Assembly (NCBI RefSeq): GCF_000264945.2
Contig: NZ_CP013070.1
Location: 310,001 to 374,000 of the forward strand
DNA: 64,000 nt
Reading direction: 5' to 3'
Source of the DNA: Sphingobium indicum B90A
Lineage (GTDB): Bacteria; Pseudomonadota; Alphaproteobacteria; Sphingomonadales; Sphingomonadaceae
Shown here: positions 42,773 to 51,366 of the stretch, in pieces
Position numbering within the stretch: the stretch's first letter is position 1
Layout of the letters: each line of letters opens with the position of its first letter
Translations under genes and position numbers: made by a program
The notes under the pieces: model-generated
The model's database searches: none
Told to the model about the DNA's origin: nothing
What the model saw: the letters and a program-made list of their open reading frames with translations, nothing else

Positions 42773-44483
42773 TGAAAAAGCGCCCTGCGGTTACCTCGCG
42801 GACGATGCCGGCGCGAATAGTGAAATCTCCAAAATGCTCGCCGGGCTGTCGCTCGCGGGCATAGCGGGCGAGGGCTTCAGCCAGCACCTCCAGGATCGTC
42901 GCTTCTCCGACATTCTCCCGGACCATGCGGTTCAGGCGCTCGCCATGGAAACCACCGCCAAGATAGAGATTATACTTGCCGGGCGCCCGTCCTGTCAGCC
43001 CGATCTCGGCGATATAGGGCCGCGAGCAGCCGTTCGGGCAACCGCTCATGCGCACCGTGATCGGTTCGTCGGAAAGGCCGCTTTCGGCGAGGATTTCCTC
43101 GATCTTGTCGAGCAGCGATGGCAAATAGCGCTCGCTTTCCGCCATCGCGAGGCCGCAGGTCGGTAGGGCGACGCAGGCGATCGCATTGCGCCGCAGGATC
43201 GAGAAGTGATCGATGTCCGGAAAGTGCTCGGCCAGGATGGCATCGATCGCCGCGCGATCCTCCGCCTGTACGCCGGCGACGATGAGGTTCTGGTTGGCTG
43301 TCAGTCGGAAAGTCCCGCGATGGACGCGGGCGATATCCCGAAGCGCGTCGAGCAGCTTGAGATTGAGGCGTCCGTTCTCGATGATGAGTGTGCGATGGTG
43401 GCGACCGTCAGGGGTTATGTTCCAGCCATAGCTGTCGCCGTTCGATGTGAACTCGAAGGCGCGCGCGCTTTCGAACGGGACGTCCATGCGCTGCTCGATC
43501 TCGGCCTTGATCCAGTCGAGACCCTTGTCGTCGATCGTATATTTGAAGCGCGCGCGCTGGCGATCCTTGCGGTCACCATAGTCGCGCTGGACGGCCATGA
43601 CCGCATCGGCACAGGCAATGACGCGGTCGGCGGACACGAATCCAATTATGCTGGCGAGCCGCGGATAGGTCTCTGGAGCCTGATCGGTGCGGCCCATCCC
43701 GCCGCCGATCGCCACGTTGAACCCGGCCAGTCCCTCTTTGTCGGCAATCGCGATGAACCCGAGATCCTGGGCATAGACATCGATGTCATTAGAGGGCGGC
43801 AATGCGAAGCCGATCTTGAATTTTCGCGGGAGATAGGTTCGGCCGTAGAAGGGTTCTTCAGGCTCTGAAGTGGCGACCCGCTCGGTGCCGTACCAGATCT
43901 CGTGATAGGCTCGGGTCTTGGGAATGACATGATCACTGACGCTCTTCGCTAGGGTGGCGACCTCCGCATGGAAGCGTGAGCTTTGCGGATCGACCGTGCA
44001 CATCACACCTCGGCTGTCGTCGCCGCACGCTGCGATCGTGTCGAGCAACGTGTCGTGCAATCCTTGAATGATGGGGCGCAGACTGTCCTTCAGGACCCAA
44101 TGGAACTGAAAGGTCTGGCGGGTGGTGATGCGTAGCGTTTCGCCACCGTGCGCCCGTGCGAGCTCGTCGAGCTTGAGCCATTGCGCGGGCGTGCAGACTC
44201 CGCCCGGTAGTCGGACCCGGATCATGAACTGATAGGCCGGCTCGAGTTTCTGACGTCGGCGTTCGTCGCGCAGGTCCCGATCGTCCTGCTGGTAGATCCC
44301 GTGAAACTTCATCAGCTTTACATCATCGGCAGAGGGAACCGCACCGGTGATCTGGTCGAGCAGGCCACCGGCAATGGTGCCGCGCAGGTAGTCGCTGCGG
44401 TCCTTCATGCTCTCGTCCGGACCAAGCCGTTCGAGTGGCTGCGACAGGTCGCGCGTTCGGTCGATGACAGTCGCGTCGGTCAT
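42765..44483 (-). CDS. cysI: Sulfite reductase hemoprotein (beta subunit)
   Basis: About 572 aa from the ATG at 44483 with GAAGGGG upstream. It reduces sulfite to sulfide using siroheme and a [4Fe-4S] cluster. The cluster cysteines are C-x5-C in ACVALPTCGLA and C-x3-C in GCPNGCSRPY. Substrate arginines lie in RVRLPGG and LRITTRQTFQFH. Electrons come from the CysJ subunit encoded just upstream (11-bp gap). Confidence 0.93.
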   Translation of the reverse strand: MTDATVIDRTRDLSQPLERLGPDESMKDRSDYLRGTIAGGLLDQITGAVPSADDVKLMKFHGIYQQDDRDLRDERRRQKLEPAYQFMIRVRLPGGVCTPAQWLKLDELARAHGGETLRITTRQTFQFHWVLKDSLRPIIQGLHDTLLDTIAACGDDSRGVMCTVDPQSSRFHAEVATLAKSVSDHVIPKTRAYHEIWYGTERVATSEPEEPFYGRTYLPRKFKIGFALPPSNDIDVYAQDLGFIAIADKEGLAGFNVAIGGGMGRTDQAPETYPRLASIIGFVSADRVIACADAVMAVQRDYGDRKDRQRARFKYTIDDKGLDWIKAEIEQRMDVPFESARAFEFTSNGDSYGWNITPDGRHHRTLIIENGRLNLKLLDALRDIARVHRGTFRLTANQNLIVAGVQAEDRAAIDAILAEHFPDIDHFSILRRNAIACVALPTCGLAMAESERYLPSLLDKIEEILAESGLSDEPITVRMSGCPNGCSRPYIAEIGLTGRAPGKYNLYLGGGFHGERLNRMVRENVGEATILEVLAEALARYARERQPGEHFGDFTIRAGIVREVTAGRFFND

Positions 44484-44494
44484 TTCAAGCCCCT

Positions 44495-46291
44495 TCAATA
44501 AACATCTCGCTGGTAGCGACGGTCGGCCTGGAGAGAGCGGACATAGTCCTCCGCTGCCTCGCGTCCGGTATGCGCTTCATGTGCCACGATATCGATCAGG
44601 GCTTCGTGGACGTCCGGTGCGAGATTGGCGGCATCGCCGCAGACATAAACATGCGCACCCTCTTCCAGCCAGGCGAAGATGTCGCGGCTCTGCGCCCTCA
44701 TCCGGTGCTGCACATAGACTTTGTCGGCGCGGTCGCGCGAGAAGGCGACGTCCATGCGCGTCAGCATGCCGTCCTTGAGCCAGTCCTGCCATTCGCTTTG
44801 ATAGAGAAAATCGGTGCGAAAGTTCCGCTCGCCGAAGAACAGCCAACTCTTACCAGAAGCGGCCTTCGCCTCGCGATCCTGCAGGAAAGCCCGGTAGGGC
44901 GCGACCCCGGTACCGGCTCCGATCATCAGGATCGGCGCATCGGTTGCCGGGAGCCTGAAATGCTGGTTGCTCTGGATGTAAACCGGCAGAACGGTGTCGA
45001 TATCCGCGCGGTCTGCAAGGAGGCCGGAGGCAACCCCGCTGCGGGGTGTGCCGTGAAGGGTGTATCGCAGCGGCGCGACCGTGAGATGCGCTTCGTCGGG
45101 TGCTGCGCTCAGGCTCGACGCTAGCGAATAAAGCCGTGGCTGGAGTGGCCTCAAAGCCGAAACGAAGCTTTGTGGCTTGATGTGCCGCACGGGAAAGCGG
45201 CGGACGATGTCAATTAGGTGATGCGTGCGCAGGAACACCGAACGCTCGCCGGCGCGGTCCTCCTCCTGCAGTTGCTTGAGTAGCGCGACATCACTGACGA
45301 GCGTCCAATAGTCGAGGAAACGCGGCGTTGCAGCCGTTACTTCGAAGCGATAGGTAAGGGCCTCGCCGAGGGAGCATTGGTTGCCTTTGATCTCGAGATC
45401 GATCTCCGGCGCAAGTCCGAGGGCGTCCAGCAGTTCGGCTACGACAGCGGGATCGTTTGGGGTGGCGATGCCGAGTGCGTCGCCTGGTTCATAGGTGAGG
45501 CCCGACCCTGCAAGCGAGAATTCGACATGCCGGGTTTCCTTAGTGGAGCCGCGGCCAACAATAGCGACGTTCTCGATGATCGTGGCCGGAAAAGGATTGC
45601 GCTTGTCATGGACAGGCGCTGGAGCGCTAGCGGAAGAGCTAAGTGGGGCCGCGCTCGGCGGGTGATTCATTACTACGTCGGTCGCGAGTGCATCTGCAAT
45701 CGACGCGATCCAGTCTTGAGCAGGTTCCTCATAGTCCACATCGCAATCAACGCGGGCGGCAAGGCGCTGAGCACCGAGTTCCTCGAAACGCTGATCGAGG
45801 CGCTTTCCAGCATGACAAAAATATTCATAGGTTGAATCGCCAAGTGCCAGCACGGCGAAGCGCACGCCTTCGAGTTTCGGCGCCTTGCGACCCTCGGCAA
45901 ATTCGAAAAAGCCAGTTGCAGGTTGAGGCGGTTCGCCTTCGCCATAAGTGCTGACGATGATCAGTAAATCCTGCTCCTGGGCGAGCTGCCGAATTTTATA
46001 GTCGGCCATGTCTTGGAGATTGCAGTTCAGCCCTCTTTGCTTAATGGTGGCGTCGAGCATTCGGGCGAGTTCGGCGGCGTTACCGGTTTCGGTGCCATAG
46101 AGAATGGTGAGCGTGCGCGCCGCGGTAAACGACGCCGGCTGCGAAGGGGGCAATCGCAATCCGGCGTCGAGTCCGGCGAAATAGCCGCTGAGCCAACGTA
46201 TCTGCATTGCGTCGAGTGACCACGTCAGTCCTTCGACCTGTCGCCATTGTTCCAGGGGCAGGGGATTCCCTGAAAGCTCAGATGCAGACAT
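44495..46291 (-). CDS. cysJ: Sulfite reductase flavoprotein (alpha subunit)
   Basis: A 598-aa diflavin reductase. The FMN flavodoxin domain carries ILYGTETGNAAELA and VSTYGEGEPP; the FAD domain has PRLYSLASSLSAAPDE; the NADPH site shows ILMIGAGTGVAPYRAF, and the C-terminus ends in RYQRDVY as in CysJ. It passes electrons from NADPH to CysI. Three GCAA...TTGC boxes lie in its upstream region, suggesting LysR-type control. Confidence 0.93.
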   Translation of the reverse strand: MSASELSGNPLPLEQWRQVEGLTWSLDAMQIRWLSGYFAGLDAGLRLPPSQPASFTAARTLTILYGTETGNAAELARMLDATIKQRGLNCNLQDMADYKIRQLAQEQDLLIIVSTYGEGEPPQPATGFFEFAEGRKAPKLEGVRFAVLALGDSTYEYFCHAGKRLDQRFEELGAQRLAARVDCDVDYEEPAQDWIASIADALATDVVMNHPPSAAPLSSSASAPAPVHDKRNPFPATIIENVAIVGRGSTKETRHVEFSLAGSGLTYEPGDALGIATPNDPAVVAELLDALGLAPEIDLEIKGNQCSLGEALTYRFEVTAATPRFLDYWTLVSDVALLKQLQEEDRAGERSVFLRTHHLIDIVRRFPVRHIKPQSFVSALRPLQPRLYSLASSLSAAPDEAHLTVAPLRYTLHGTPRSGVASGLLADRADIDTVLPVYIQSNQHFRLPATDAPILMIGAGTGVAPYRAFLQDREAKAASGKSWLFFGERNFRTDFLYQSEWQDWLKDGMLTRMDVAFSRDRADKVYVQHRMRAQSRDIFAWLEEGAHVYVCGDAANLAPDVHEALIDIVAHEAHTGREAAEDYVRSLQADRRYQRDVY

Positions 46292-46416
46292 TCATTTGGT
46301 TCCTCGGCGCAACTTCCTGTTTTGGCGTCCATTTGATCCATCGGATCATCCTGTGCGCGTTCGCTGGGAAGCGTCTTTCGCTCAGGAACTCACTGTGGTC
46401 TGTCACCACAGATAAG

Positions 46417-46536
46417 GCAAATGATGATTATTGGTAATTCAGCGCAAATATATTGCTGCATCTGGCGTGAATGGTCTCGTGGAGGGAGCGGGTTTGACGC
46501 TCATCTTTTTAGATCAGGATAGAGCAAATAAGTTGC
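46417..46536. promoter_or_regulatory. Cluster of three LysR-type boxes between cysJ and usp
   Basis: GCAAATGATGATTATTGG at 46417, GCAAATATATTGC at 46444 and GCAAATAAGTTGC at 46524 resemble the box before LysR copy 1 (the first keeps 13 of 18 bases without gaps). They lie 126-245 bp upstream of cysJ and 133-252 bp upstream of the universal stress gene. No gene is present in 46292-46668. Confidence 0.5.
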
Positions 46537-46668
46537 TGCTAATGTACAATAGCATTCGCTTGTCTGCCTTCAAATTTGGTCCATTATGAATGCGGCACCG
46601 TTGCATGACACGCGCAGTCAGATTGACCTTGTAAGTGGATGTTGGCGCGGATGTTCGGAGGAGCTGTG

Positions 46669-47481
46669 ATGGCTTGGACCAATATTCTCGTACCGGTGTT
46701 AGGTACCTCCGAAGACGCTCAATCGCTCTCCGTGGCAAAGGCGCTCGCTGCGCCGTTCGATGCCACCCTCTCCGTAGTGTTTGCTGCACCATCACCGAGC
46801 AGTTTGTTCAACTGGGTTATGGAGGGCGGGGTTAGTGTGACGGACGTTGCCATAACGGCGATCGAGGAGGAGACGGCTCGCGCGCGCATTCGCTGCCGCG
46901 ATCTTCTGGCGGACTTGGATTATCCCCAGACCATGTTTGAGCAGGTGACCACGGACGACTGGCTAGGGCTGAGGTCCGCCACCCGTTTGGCTGACGTCGT
47001 GATCTGGGATCGATCGGCTGCGGGGGGCGATGGCTTCTTTGCTGGCGCATTCCAGCAGATTCTGCTTGACGAACGCCGGCCCGCCTTCCTCGCTGACAAA
47101 CCACCCGTCATGGGTGGGACGATCGCGGTCGCATGGGACGGCGGACGGGAAGCCTCGCGCGCCCTGCGGCGTTCGGTTCCGCTGCTCAAACAGGCCGATC
47201 GTGTGATCCTGGTGATAGTGCCTCATGGGATGGGGCGATCGTGCGATGGTGTGCGCGCAATCCGATATCTTAAAGATCAGGGTATTCGCGCCGATACGCA
47301 AGTCGTGTATACGCCGGGCGATGCCAGCTCGGCAATTGTCGATGCAGTCACGAAGATGGATGCGAATATCCTAGTCGCTGGTGCCTTTGGGCACCCACGA
47401 CTCCACCGATTCATCTTCGGCGGCACGACGCAGTATCTGCTGGAAAGCAAGCGTCGCCCGCCATTATTTCTGTCGCACTGA
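46669..47481 (+). CDS. Tandem universal stress protein (UspA family)
   Basis: 270 aa from the ATG at 46669, with GGAGGAG upstream. Two Usp domains: the first starts ILVPVLGTSEDAQSLSVAKA, the second TIAVAWDGGREASRALRRSV and ends with ILVAGAFGHPRLHRFIFGGT, which retains the ATP-loop glycines. Cytosolic stress protein of unsettled biochemical role. Shares its upstream region with cysJ. Confidence 0.88.
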   Translation: MAWTNILVPVLGTSEDAQSLSVAKALAAPFDATLSVVFAAPSPSSLFNWVMEGGVSVTDVAITAIEEETARARIRCRDLLADLDYPQTMFEQVTTDDWLGLRSATRLADVVIWDRSAAGGDGFFAGAFQQILLDERRPAFLADKPPVMGGTIAVAWDGGREASRALRRSVPLLKQADRVILVIVPHGMGRSCDGVRAIRYLKDQGIRADTQVVYTPGDASSAIVDAVTKMDANILVAGAFGHPRLHRFIFGGTTQYLLESKRRPPLFLSH

Positions 47482-48030
47482 GGGGGGGCATCACCTGCAC
47501 TCACACATCTGCTAATAGCCAGAAGCTGCTATTTTTCGGCATCGATGGATGGGGCTGCGCTCTATGTCCACCGTCGAATGGTGTCGGGATCAAGTCGAGC
47601 ATATATCGTAGTTCGAATTAAATATGTGAGTAGGTGTCGTTCTGCCCGAAAGGAGGAGGAAATGGCAAACCGAGATCCGCGTCTCGAGACGGTTGCAGGG
47701 CGATGCTCATGTTGACCGCCGTTCTCAAGTCTCTTGGTTTGTTTGCCGGAAGTATTGTAGCAACCGTTGGCGATTTGTTGGACCGGTTATATGTCGTTCC
47801 GCTTGGTTCGGCATCCCCAATGGGACGCTCGCCGCCGTGATGATGCTGCTCCTGTTCTTCCCGAATAGTTTCCAGGAACAGCGAGTTGGTGTGAACCGCC
47901 ATCACATTCGCCAGCGTCGCGACGGTTGCACTTCGCTTGGTGGGAGTGACACGCCGACACCAAGGAAGTCTGCGCCCGATCGATTCGCGGGTGGGAAGAA
48001 TTTTCAAACTCGGCCAGAGAGGAGAAGATC
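47482..48030. other. Intergenic stretch with possible tiny reading frames
   Basis: A strong AAAGGAGGAGG site precedes an ATG at 47661, but that frame stops after about 17 codons. A second frame at 47703-47840 would give a 45-aa peptide with a hydrophobic start (MLMLTAVLKSLGLFAGSIVA). The two frames may be the pieces of one broken small gene. Otherwise nothing recognisable. Confidence 0.35.
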
Positions 48031-48249
48031 ATGTCGCTCAATCCGCTTCGCCTGAGATATCCCGTACTCATTAGGTGCATGGGCGAAGGCAGGCGCCCCA
48101 GTGTCCGCGAGGTCAAATCGGTCGCAAAGCGCATTTTGCGCGAAGCATTTCCGGAGCGCGAAGCACGTCGGCAGAGCGACACGCGGCTTTATCGAAACAT
48201 GCTGCGCATGGCCCGCGCCATCTTGGGATCGGAACCCGATAAACAGTGA
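48031..48249 (+). CDS. Small basic protein, 72 aa
   Basis: AGAGGAG lies about six bases before the ATG. The protein is arginine-rich (MSLNPLRLRYPVLIRCMGEG, then SVREVKSVAKRILREAF) and predicted helical. No family recognised. Stands alone downstream of the universal stress gene. Confidence 0.55.
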   Translation: MSLNPLRLRYPVLIRCMGEGRRPSVREVKSVAKRILREAFPEREARRQSDTRLYRNMLRMARAILGSEPDKQ

Positions 48250-48264
48250 ACGGGAGCGGGTGGT

Positions 48265-48378
48265 ATGATTACCAGTTCGGCTGTATGCGTGCTCCTCATC
48301 ACCTGCGGCTTGGTTCTAGAACGCATTGTCCCCCAAAATCGGGCCGCCCACAACGAGCGCGAACATCACCGATTGTGA
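48265..48378 (+). CDS. Possible 37-aa single-helix peptide
   Basis: GGGAG lies about eight bases before the ATG. The sequence MITSSAVCVLLITCGLVLER is a membrane helix with a charged tail. A second frame continuing to about 48497 (LETACMDFAREQDKSLVEMS) also looks coding, so this may be a longer gene broken by a frameshift. Low certainty. Confidence 0.3.
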   Translation: MITSSAVCVLLITCGLVLERIVPQNRAAHNEREHHRL

Positions 48379-48578
48379 TCTGCGGCTCCTTTGTAACGTT
48401 CGCATCCGTCTGGAGACGGCCTGCATGGACTTCGCGCGGGAGCAGGACAAATCCCTTGTCGAGATGTCGCAGATCGCGCGACGATCCATCAGGTGATCAC
48501 CGCGTCGATCAGTTACGCATCTTCCTGATCCAACTTTCTCGCATTCAGGACAAGCGAAAGCGGAAGGGGGCACGCCGG

Positions 48579-48788
48579 CTACCCACGATGGCAGATCCAG
48601 ATCAATCCCGTCATAAGCATGAGAGCGACTGCGGCGGTCGTCCACCAGCGTCGATTGGCAGGCTCAGTGAGCGCGAACATCACGGAATAGAGCATGACGA
48701 CAGCCAAGATGACCAGCCATCCTAAGATCTCATCAAGGTGAAGGTCCAGCAGGTAAAAGCCGTGCGGCCCGGATTGAGCATGGGTCAT
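48579..48788 (-). CDS. Small membrane protein, 69 aa
   Basis: AAGGGC precedes the ATG at 48788. Two hydrophobic segments (GWLVILAVVMLYSVMFALTE and WWTTAAVALMLMTGLIWICH) make a two-helix inner-membrane protein. It is seven bases downstream of the next gene on the same strand and probably shares its mRNA. Confidence 0.55.
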   Translation of the reverse strand: MTHAQSGPHGFYLLDLHLDEILGWLVILAVVMLYSVMFALTEPANRRWWTTAAVALMLMTGLIWICHRG

Positions 48789-48795
48789 GTGCCCT

Positions 48796-49371
48796 TCATC
48801 GGTGCTCTGCTGCTGCCAGGTCGTGAAGCCGCGTGACCATGGTTGCCATGATGCGGCGTACCGGGACCGGAGCGCCTAGCCTAGGATCGCACCACAGGTC
48901 TGCATAAAGGTCCGCATAGGTGCGGAGAAAGGCCAATTTGTCACGTTTGAGGGACAGGTCTTCGCCTTCGATTAATGCATCGACGGCATTCGCAGCGGCC
49001 ATCACGGGCAATCCCGAACGCGGTAAATCTGCCATGACGACACGGCGCTGGGCTTCAATCGCAAAGCTCGGAAGACCCGTTTTGAACAATTGAATCATGT
49101 CCTCCCTCAGGTCCGTTCCTTCAAGCTGGCCCGCTCGCCTGAAGGCCAGCGCGAGCAACTGGTCATCAGCCAGCGGCGACAATTCCAGCCTTTCAATCCT
49201 GCTCAAGCCATCGTCCTCTAAGCGCTTTGCGATCAGGATACCCGAGGGCAGGCGCAACACATCATGTGCGCGCCGCGCAGCCTGATCGATCAGGCCGAGC
49301 AGGAGGCCAGCCTGGCACGCGGTATTACTTGACAATTTCTTCTCCCGGATGGGCTCAAACTGAAGATTCAC
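48796..49371 (-). CDS. Hypothetical protein, 191 aa
   Basis: Starts at a GTG that overlaps the stop of the small gene upstream (GTGA). Mostly helical (CQAGLLLGLIDQAARRAHDV, SPLADDQLLALAFRRAGQLE), with no membrane segment and no recognised domain. Its place between the 53-aa gene and the membrane protein gene makes a three-gene unit. Confidence 0.55.
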   Translation of the reverse strand: MNLQFEPIREKKLSSNTACQAGLLLGLIDQAARRAHDVLRLPSGILIAKRLEDDGLSRIERLELSPLADDQLLALAFRRAGQLEGTDLREDMIQLFKTGLPSFAIEAQRRVVMADLPRSGLPVMAAANAVDALIEGEDLSLKRDKLAFLRTYADLYADLWCDPRLGAPVPVRRIMATMVTRLHDLAAAEHR

Positions 49372-49529
49372 GCCGCTGATGGCGGATCAGGGTTCGCTTC
49401 ATCCTGGATAGGTGGGGAGGGTCTGCGTCGGGACGCGAAGGGCACGACAACCCTGTCATCCGAGGTCTGCGTCTTCTCGTTGCGCATCTCGGCTTTCGCG
49501 GAATCCACGTTTTGTCGATCGCTATTCAT
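49368..49529 (-). CDS. Small acidic/basic hypothetical protein, 53 aa
   Basis: AGGAG lies six bases before the ATG at 49529. Hydrophilic and proline-rich (MNSDRQNVDSAKAEMRNEKT ... SRRRPSPPIQDE), probably disordered. The stop overlaps the GTG start of the 191-aa gene, good evidence that this short frame is translated. Confidence 0.5.
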   Translation of the reverse strand: MNSDRQNVDSAKAEMRNEKTQTSDDRVVVPFASRRRPSPPIQDEANPDPPSAA

Positions 49530-49954
49530 GTAATGCTCCTGGCGGCGAGCACCGCCTCCATTTACCTGTGGGAGAGTTGTGGCCCCGAGCCCCTCAATGG
49601 ACTCGGGGAAGCTAGCCTCGGAGCTGGCGGCCCGCGTGGTGCGTCAAGCGCTCGATGAATACGACATTAGACATAGCACCGCTCAGGATGGACCAAATGA
49701 CGTGAATGTCAATCCGCCGGCTGGCCTGATCTTGATAAACACTGCTGGGATACCAATGTCCTTGCCATGAGCAGCTTTCTTTCCCGACGCTCTCGTGAGC
49801 TTCACGCCGGCAGCATCGTCGCAGGCTCCTGAGCCCCGGCCTGTGCTGGCCTTCGCTGGTATGACCGGGGCCCACTCTGTCCCTTGATGTAAAGCCGCCC
49901 GCTGCTCGTTCCTCTCAACCGACCTGCCGCCGACGGCACAGACCGGAGGTAAGA
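49530..49954. other. Intergenic stretch without a supported gene
   Basis: Opposing frames exist on both strands around 49580-49880 (plus: ARVVRQALDEYDIRHSTAQD; minus: KLTRASGKKAAHGKDIGIPA). Neither has a convincing ribosome site or family. One may be a remnant. Confidence 0.3.
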
Positions 49955-50167
49955 ATGTCGGACTCTTTTGTTGTTGAAGCCAATCGCCGCGTTGTAGGCA
50001 TCGCGATCCGATGTCGTGGTGGCTATAAGTTTCATGCCTCAGAGCCGGAGTTCCGGCCACTCGAGAAGCGGACATACCGTCGCGCAAAAAGCCTAGCGCA
50101 CAGCGTGGGGGAGTTTGCCCGGACGCTGTTAGAAGCGAGCGGTTCAAATAGGCGCCTTCTCCATTGA
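49955..50167 (+). CDS. Small hypothetical protein, 70 aa
   Basis: CGGAGGTAAG stands directly before the ATG. The protein starts MSDSFVVEANRRVVGIAIRC, contains RGGYKFHASEPEFRPLEKRT and a helical tail. It looks like a small beta-alpha domain found in accessory DNA of alphaproteobacteria; no name recognised. Confidence 0.55.
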   Translation: MSDSFVVEANRRVVGIAIRCRGGYKFHASEPEFRPLEKRTYRRAKSLAHSVGEFARTLLEASGSNRRLLH

Positions 50168-50544
50168 CTGCACCTCTTTGGTCACGGCTTCGTCGGAGCT
50201 GCGTGCTTGTGCATTCGGCTCCGGCTCACCGACGGGCTTCCATGTCACAGTCCAGATCGAATGTGGCCGCCCATCCATCCCGAAGGGCAAACGCCGCCAC
50301 GGACGTCGGGTGACCGCCAGCCTACCGCATGTTCGGCTTGCGCGCGGGCCTAAACCACCGGACTTGCCAAGATGGGCCGCGTCAGAACCCGCCACTGCAA
50401 AGGCTGATCGGATCGGGCGCACGCATGAAGGAGACAATATGGCTCTCCGACGACAAGCGAAAATGGCTGCGGCCATTGAAAATCGAGACCCGGCAACCAC
50501 CGCTCTTCGCTGATCGGTTATCCTGAAGGCAGCACGCTCTGCCA
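50168..50544. other. Intergenic stretch with doubtful micro-frames
   Basis: AAGGAGACAAT precedes an ATG at 50439 (24 codons), and an overlapping frame from the ATG at 50425 would give 33 residues (MKETIWLSDDKRKWLRPLKI). I cannot decide whether either is real. No promoter or repeat stands out. Confidence 0.3.
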
Positions 50545-51279
50545 TCAAGCGTGTGCTTTGCCACTCGGCAGGGGGTACCCGCCATCGCCGCCGACCAGTG
50601 CAATCAAGGCGTTTTCCGTCGGATATTGCGCCACCAGCACCTGTCCCCCCGCTACCGCGCTGATCGGCTGGGCCGCCGCGCGGGATATGCAAAAGATGGT
50701 GCCGTGCCAAAGATTTTCGTATTCCAGAAGGAATCGGGCCAAACGGCGTCCAGCTTTTGGGGAATGCACCAGAACGCCATCGAGCCAGGGGAGCGCGGCA
50801 CCAACTGGACGGAGCGTGTCGCTTGGCACGTCCAGACTTTCGTAAACGGGGATATGCCGCGCGGCAAATCCTTGGCTGACAAGTTTGCAAGTAAGGTCGC
50901 CGGCAGGTTCGGCAGCGCCAAGATGAACGACGGACGATCCTCGTGCCACACGGGATGCGAGGAGATCCTGTAGATCGCTGACGTTGCCATCGGCTGAGGT
51001 GACGTTGCGATAGCCTGCATCTCGTGCCGTCCGCGCGGTTCGTTGGCCCACGGCAAAAACCCGCACCTCAGCCATTTCCGGATCAAAGTGATAATTAGTG
51101 ACGCCGTGCGTGCTAGTAAAGACTAGGGCGTCCGGCATCTTGGAGAGGGGGGCATAGGACACTGGCCGAATGTTGAGAACCGGCGCGATCAGCGGTTTGT
51201 GCCCGGCAGAGCGCAAATGATGACCCGTTAGGAAAGCATAGGGCGAGGACCGGGTAACCCAGAGAAACTGCGACGACAT
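50545..51279 (-). CDS. hemD: Uroporphyrinogen-III synthase-like protein
   Basis: 244 aa from the ATG at 51279 with GGGAG seven bases upstream. HemD cyclises hydroxymethylbilane on the way to heme and siroheme. Family features: WVTRSSPYAFLTGHHLRSAG at the N-terminus, LVFTSTHGVTNYH, VFAVGQRTARTARDAGYRNV and LVHSPKAGRRLARFL. Sequence divergence in this family is high, so the call rests on fold pattern. Placed downstream of a divergent globin and on the same strand; siroheme supply for CysI is a possible link. Confidence 0.8.
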   Translation of the reverse strand: MSSQFLWVTRSSPYAFLTGHHLRSAGHKPLIAPVLNIRPVSYAPLSKMPDALVFTSTHGVTNYHFDPEMAEVRVFAVGQRTARTARDAGYRNVTSADGNVSDLQDLLASRVARGSSVVHLGAAEPAGDLTCKLVSQGFAARHIPVYESLDVPSDTLRPVGAALPWLDGVLVHSPKAGRRLARFLLEYENLWHGTIFCISRAAAQPISAVAGGQVLVAQYPTENALIALVGGDGGYPLPSGKAHA

Positions 51280-51316
51280 GTTCGGCTCCCGACAACGAAT
51301 AGCGCGAGACAATCGT

Positions 51317-51329
51317 GGGGGGGGGGGGG
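51317..51329. repeat. Run of 13 G in the hemD leader
   Basis: An uninterrupted 13-G homopolymer 38-50 bases upstream of the hemD ATG, between hemD and the globin gene. Such runs change length readily in replication or sequencing. Confidence 0.8.
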
Positions 51330-51366
51330 CGTCCCGCACGAAATATGCACCGACGGCAGCAGCCGG

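Noticed and set aside
47618..48007. Minus-strand frame of 129 codons
   Set aside because: Arginine/proline-rich composition without a start signal; looks like a chance opening in non-coding DNA.
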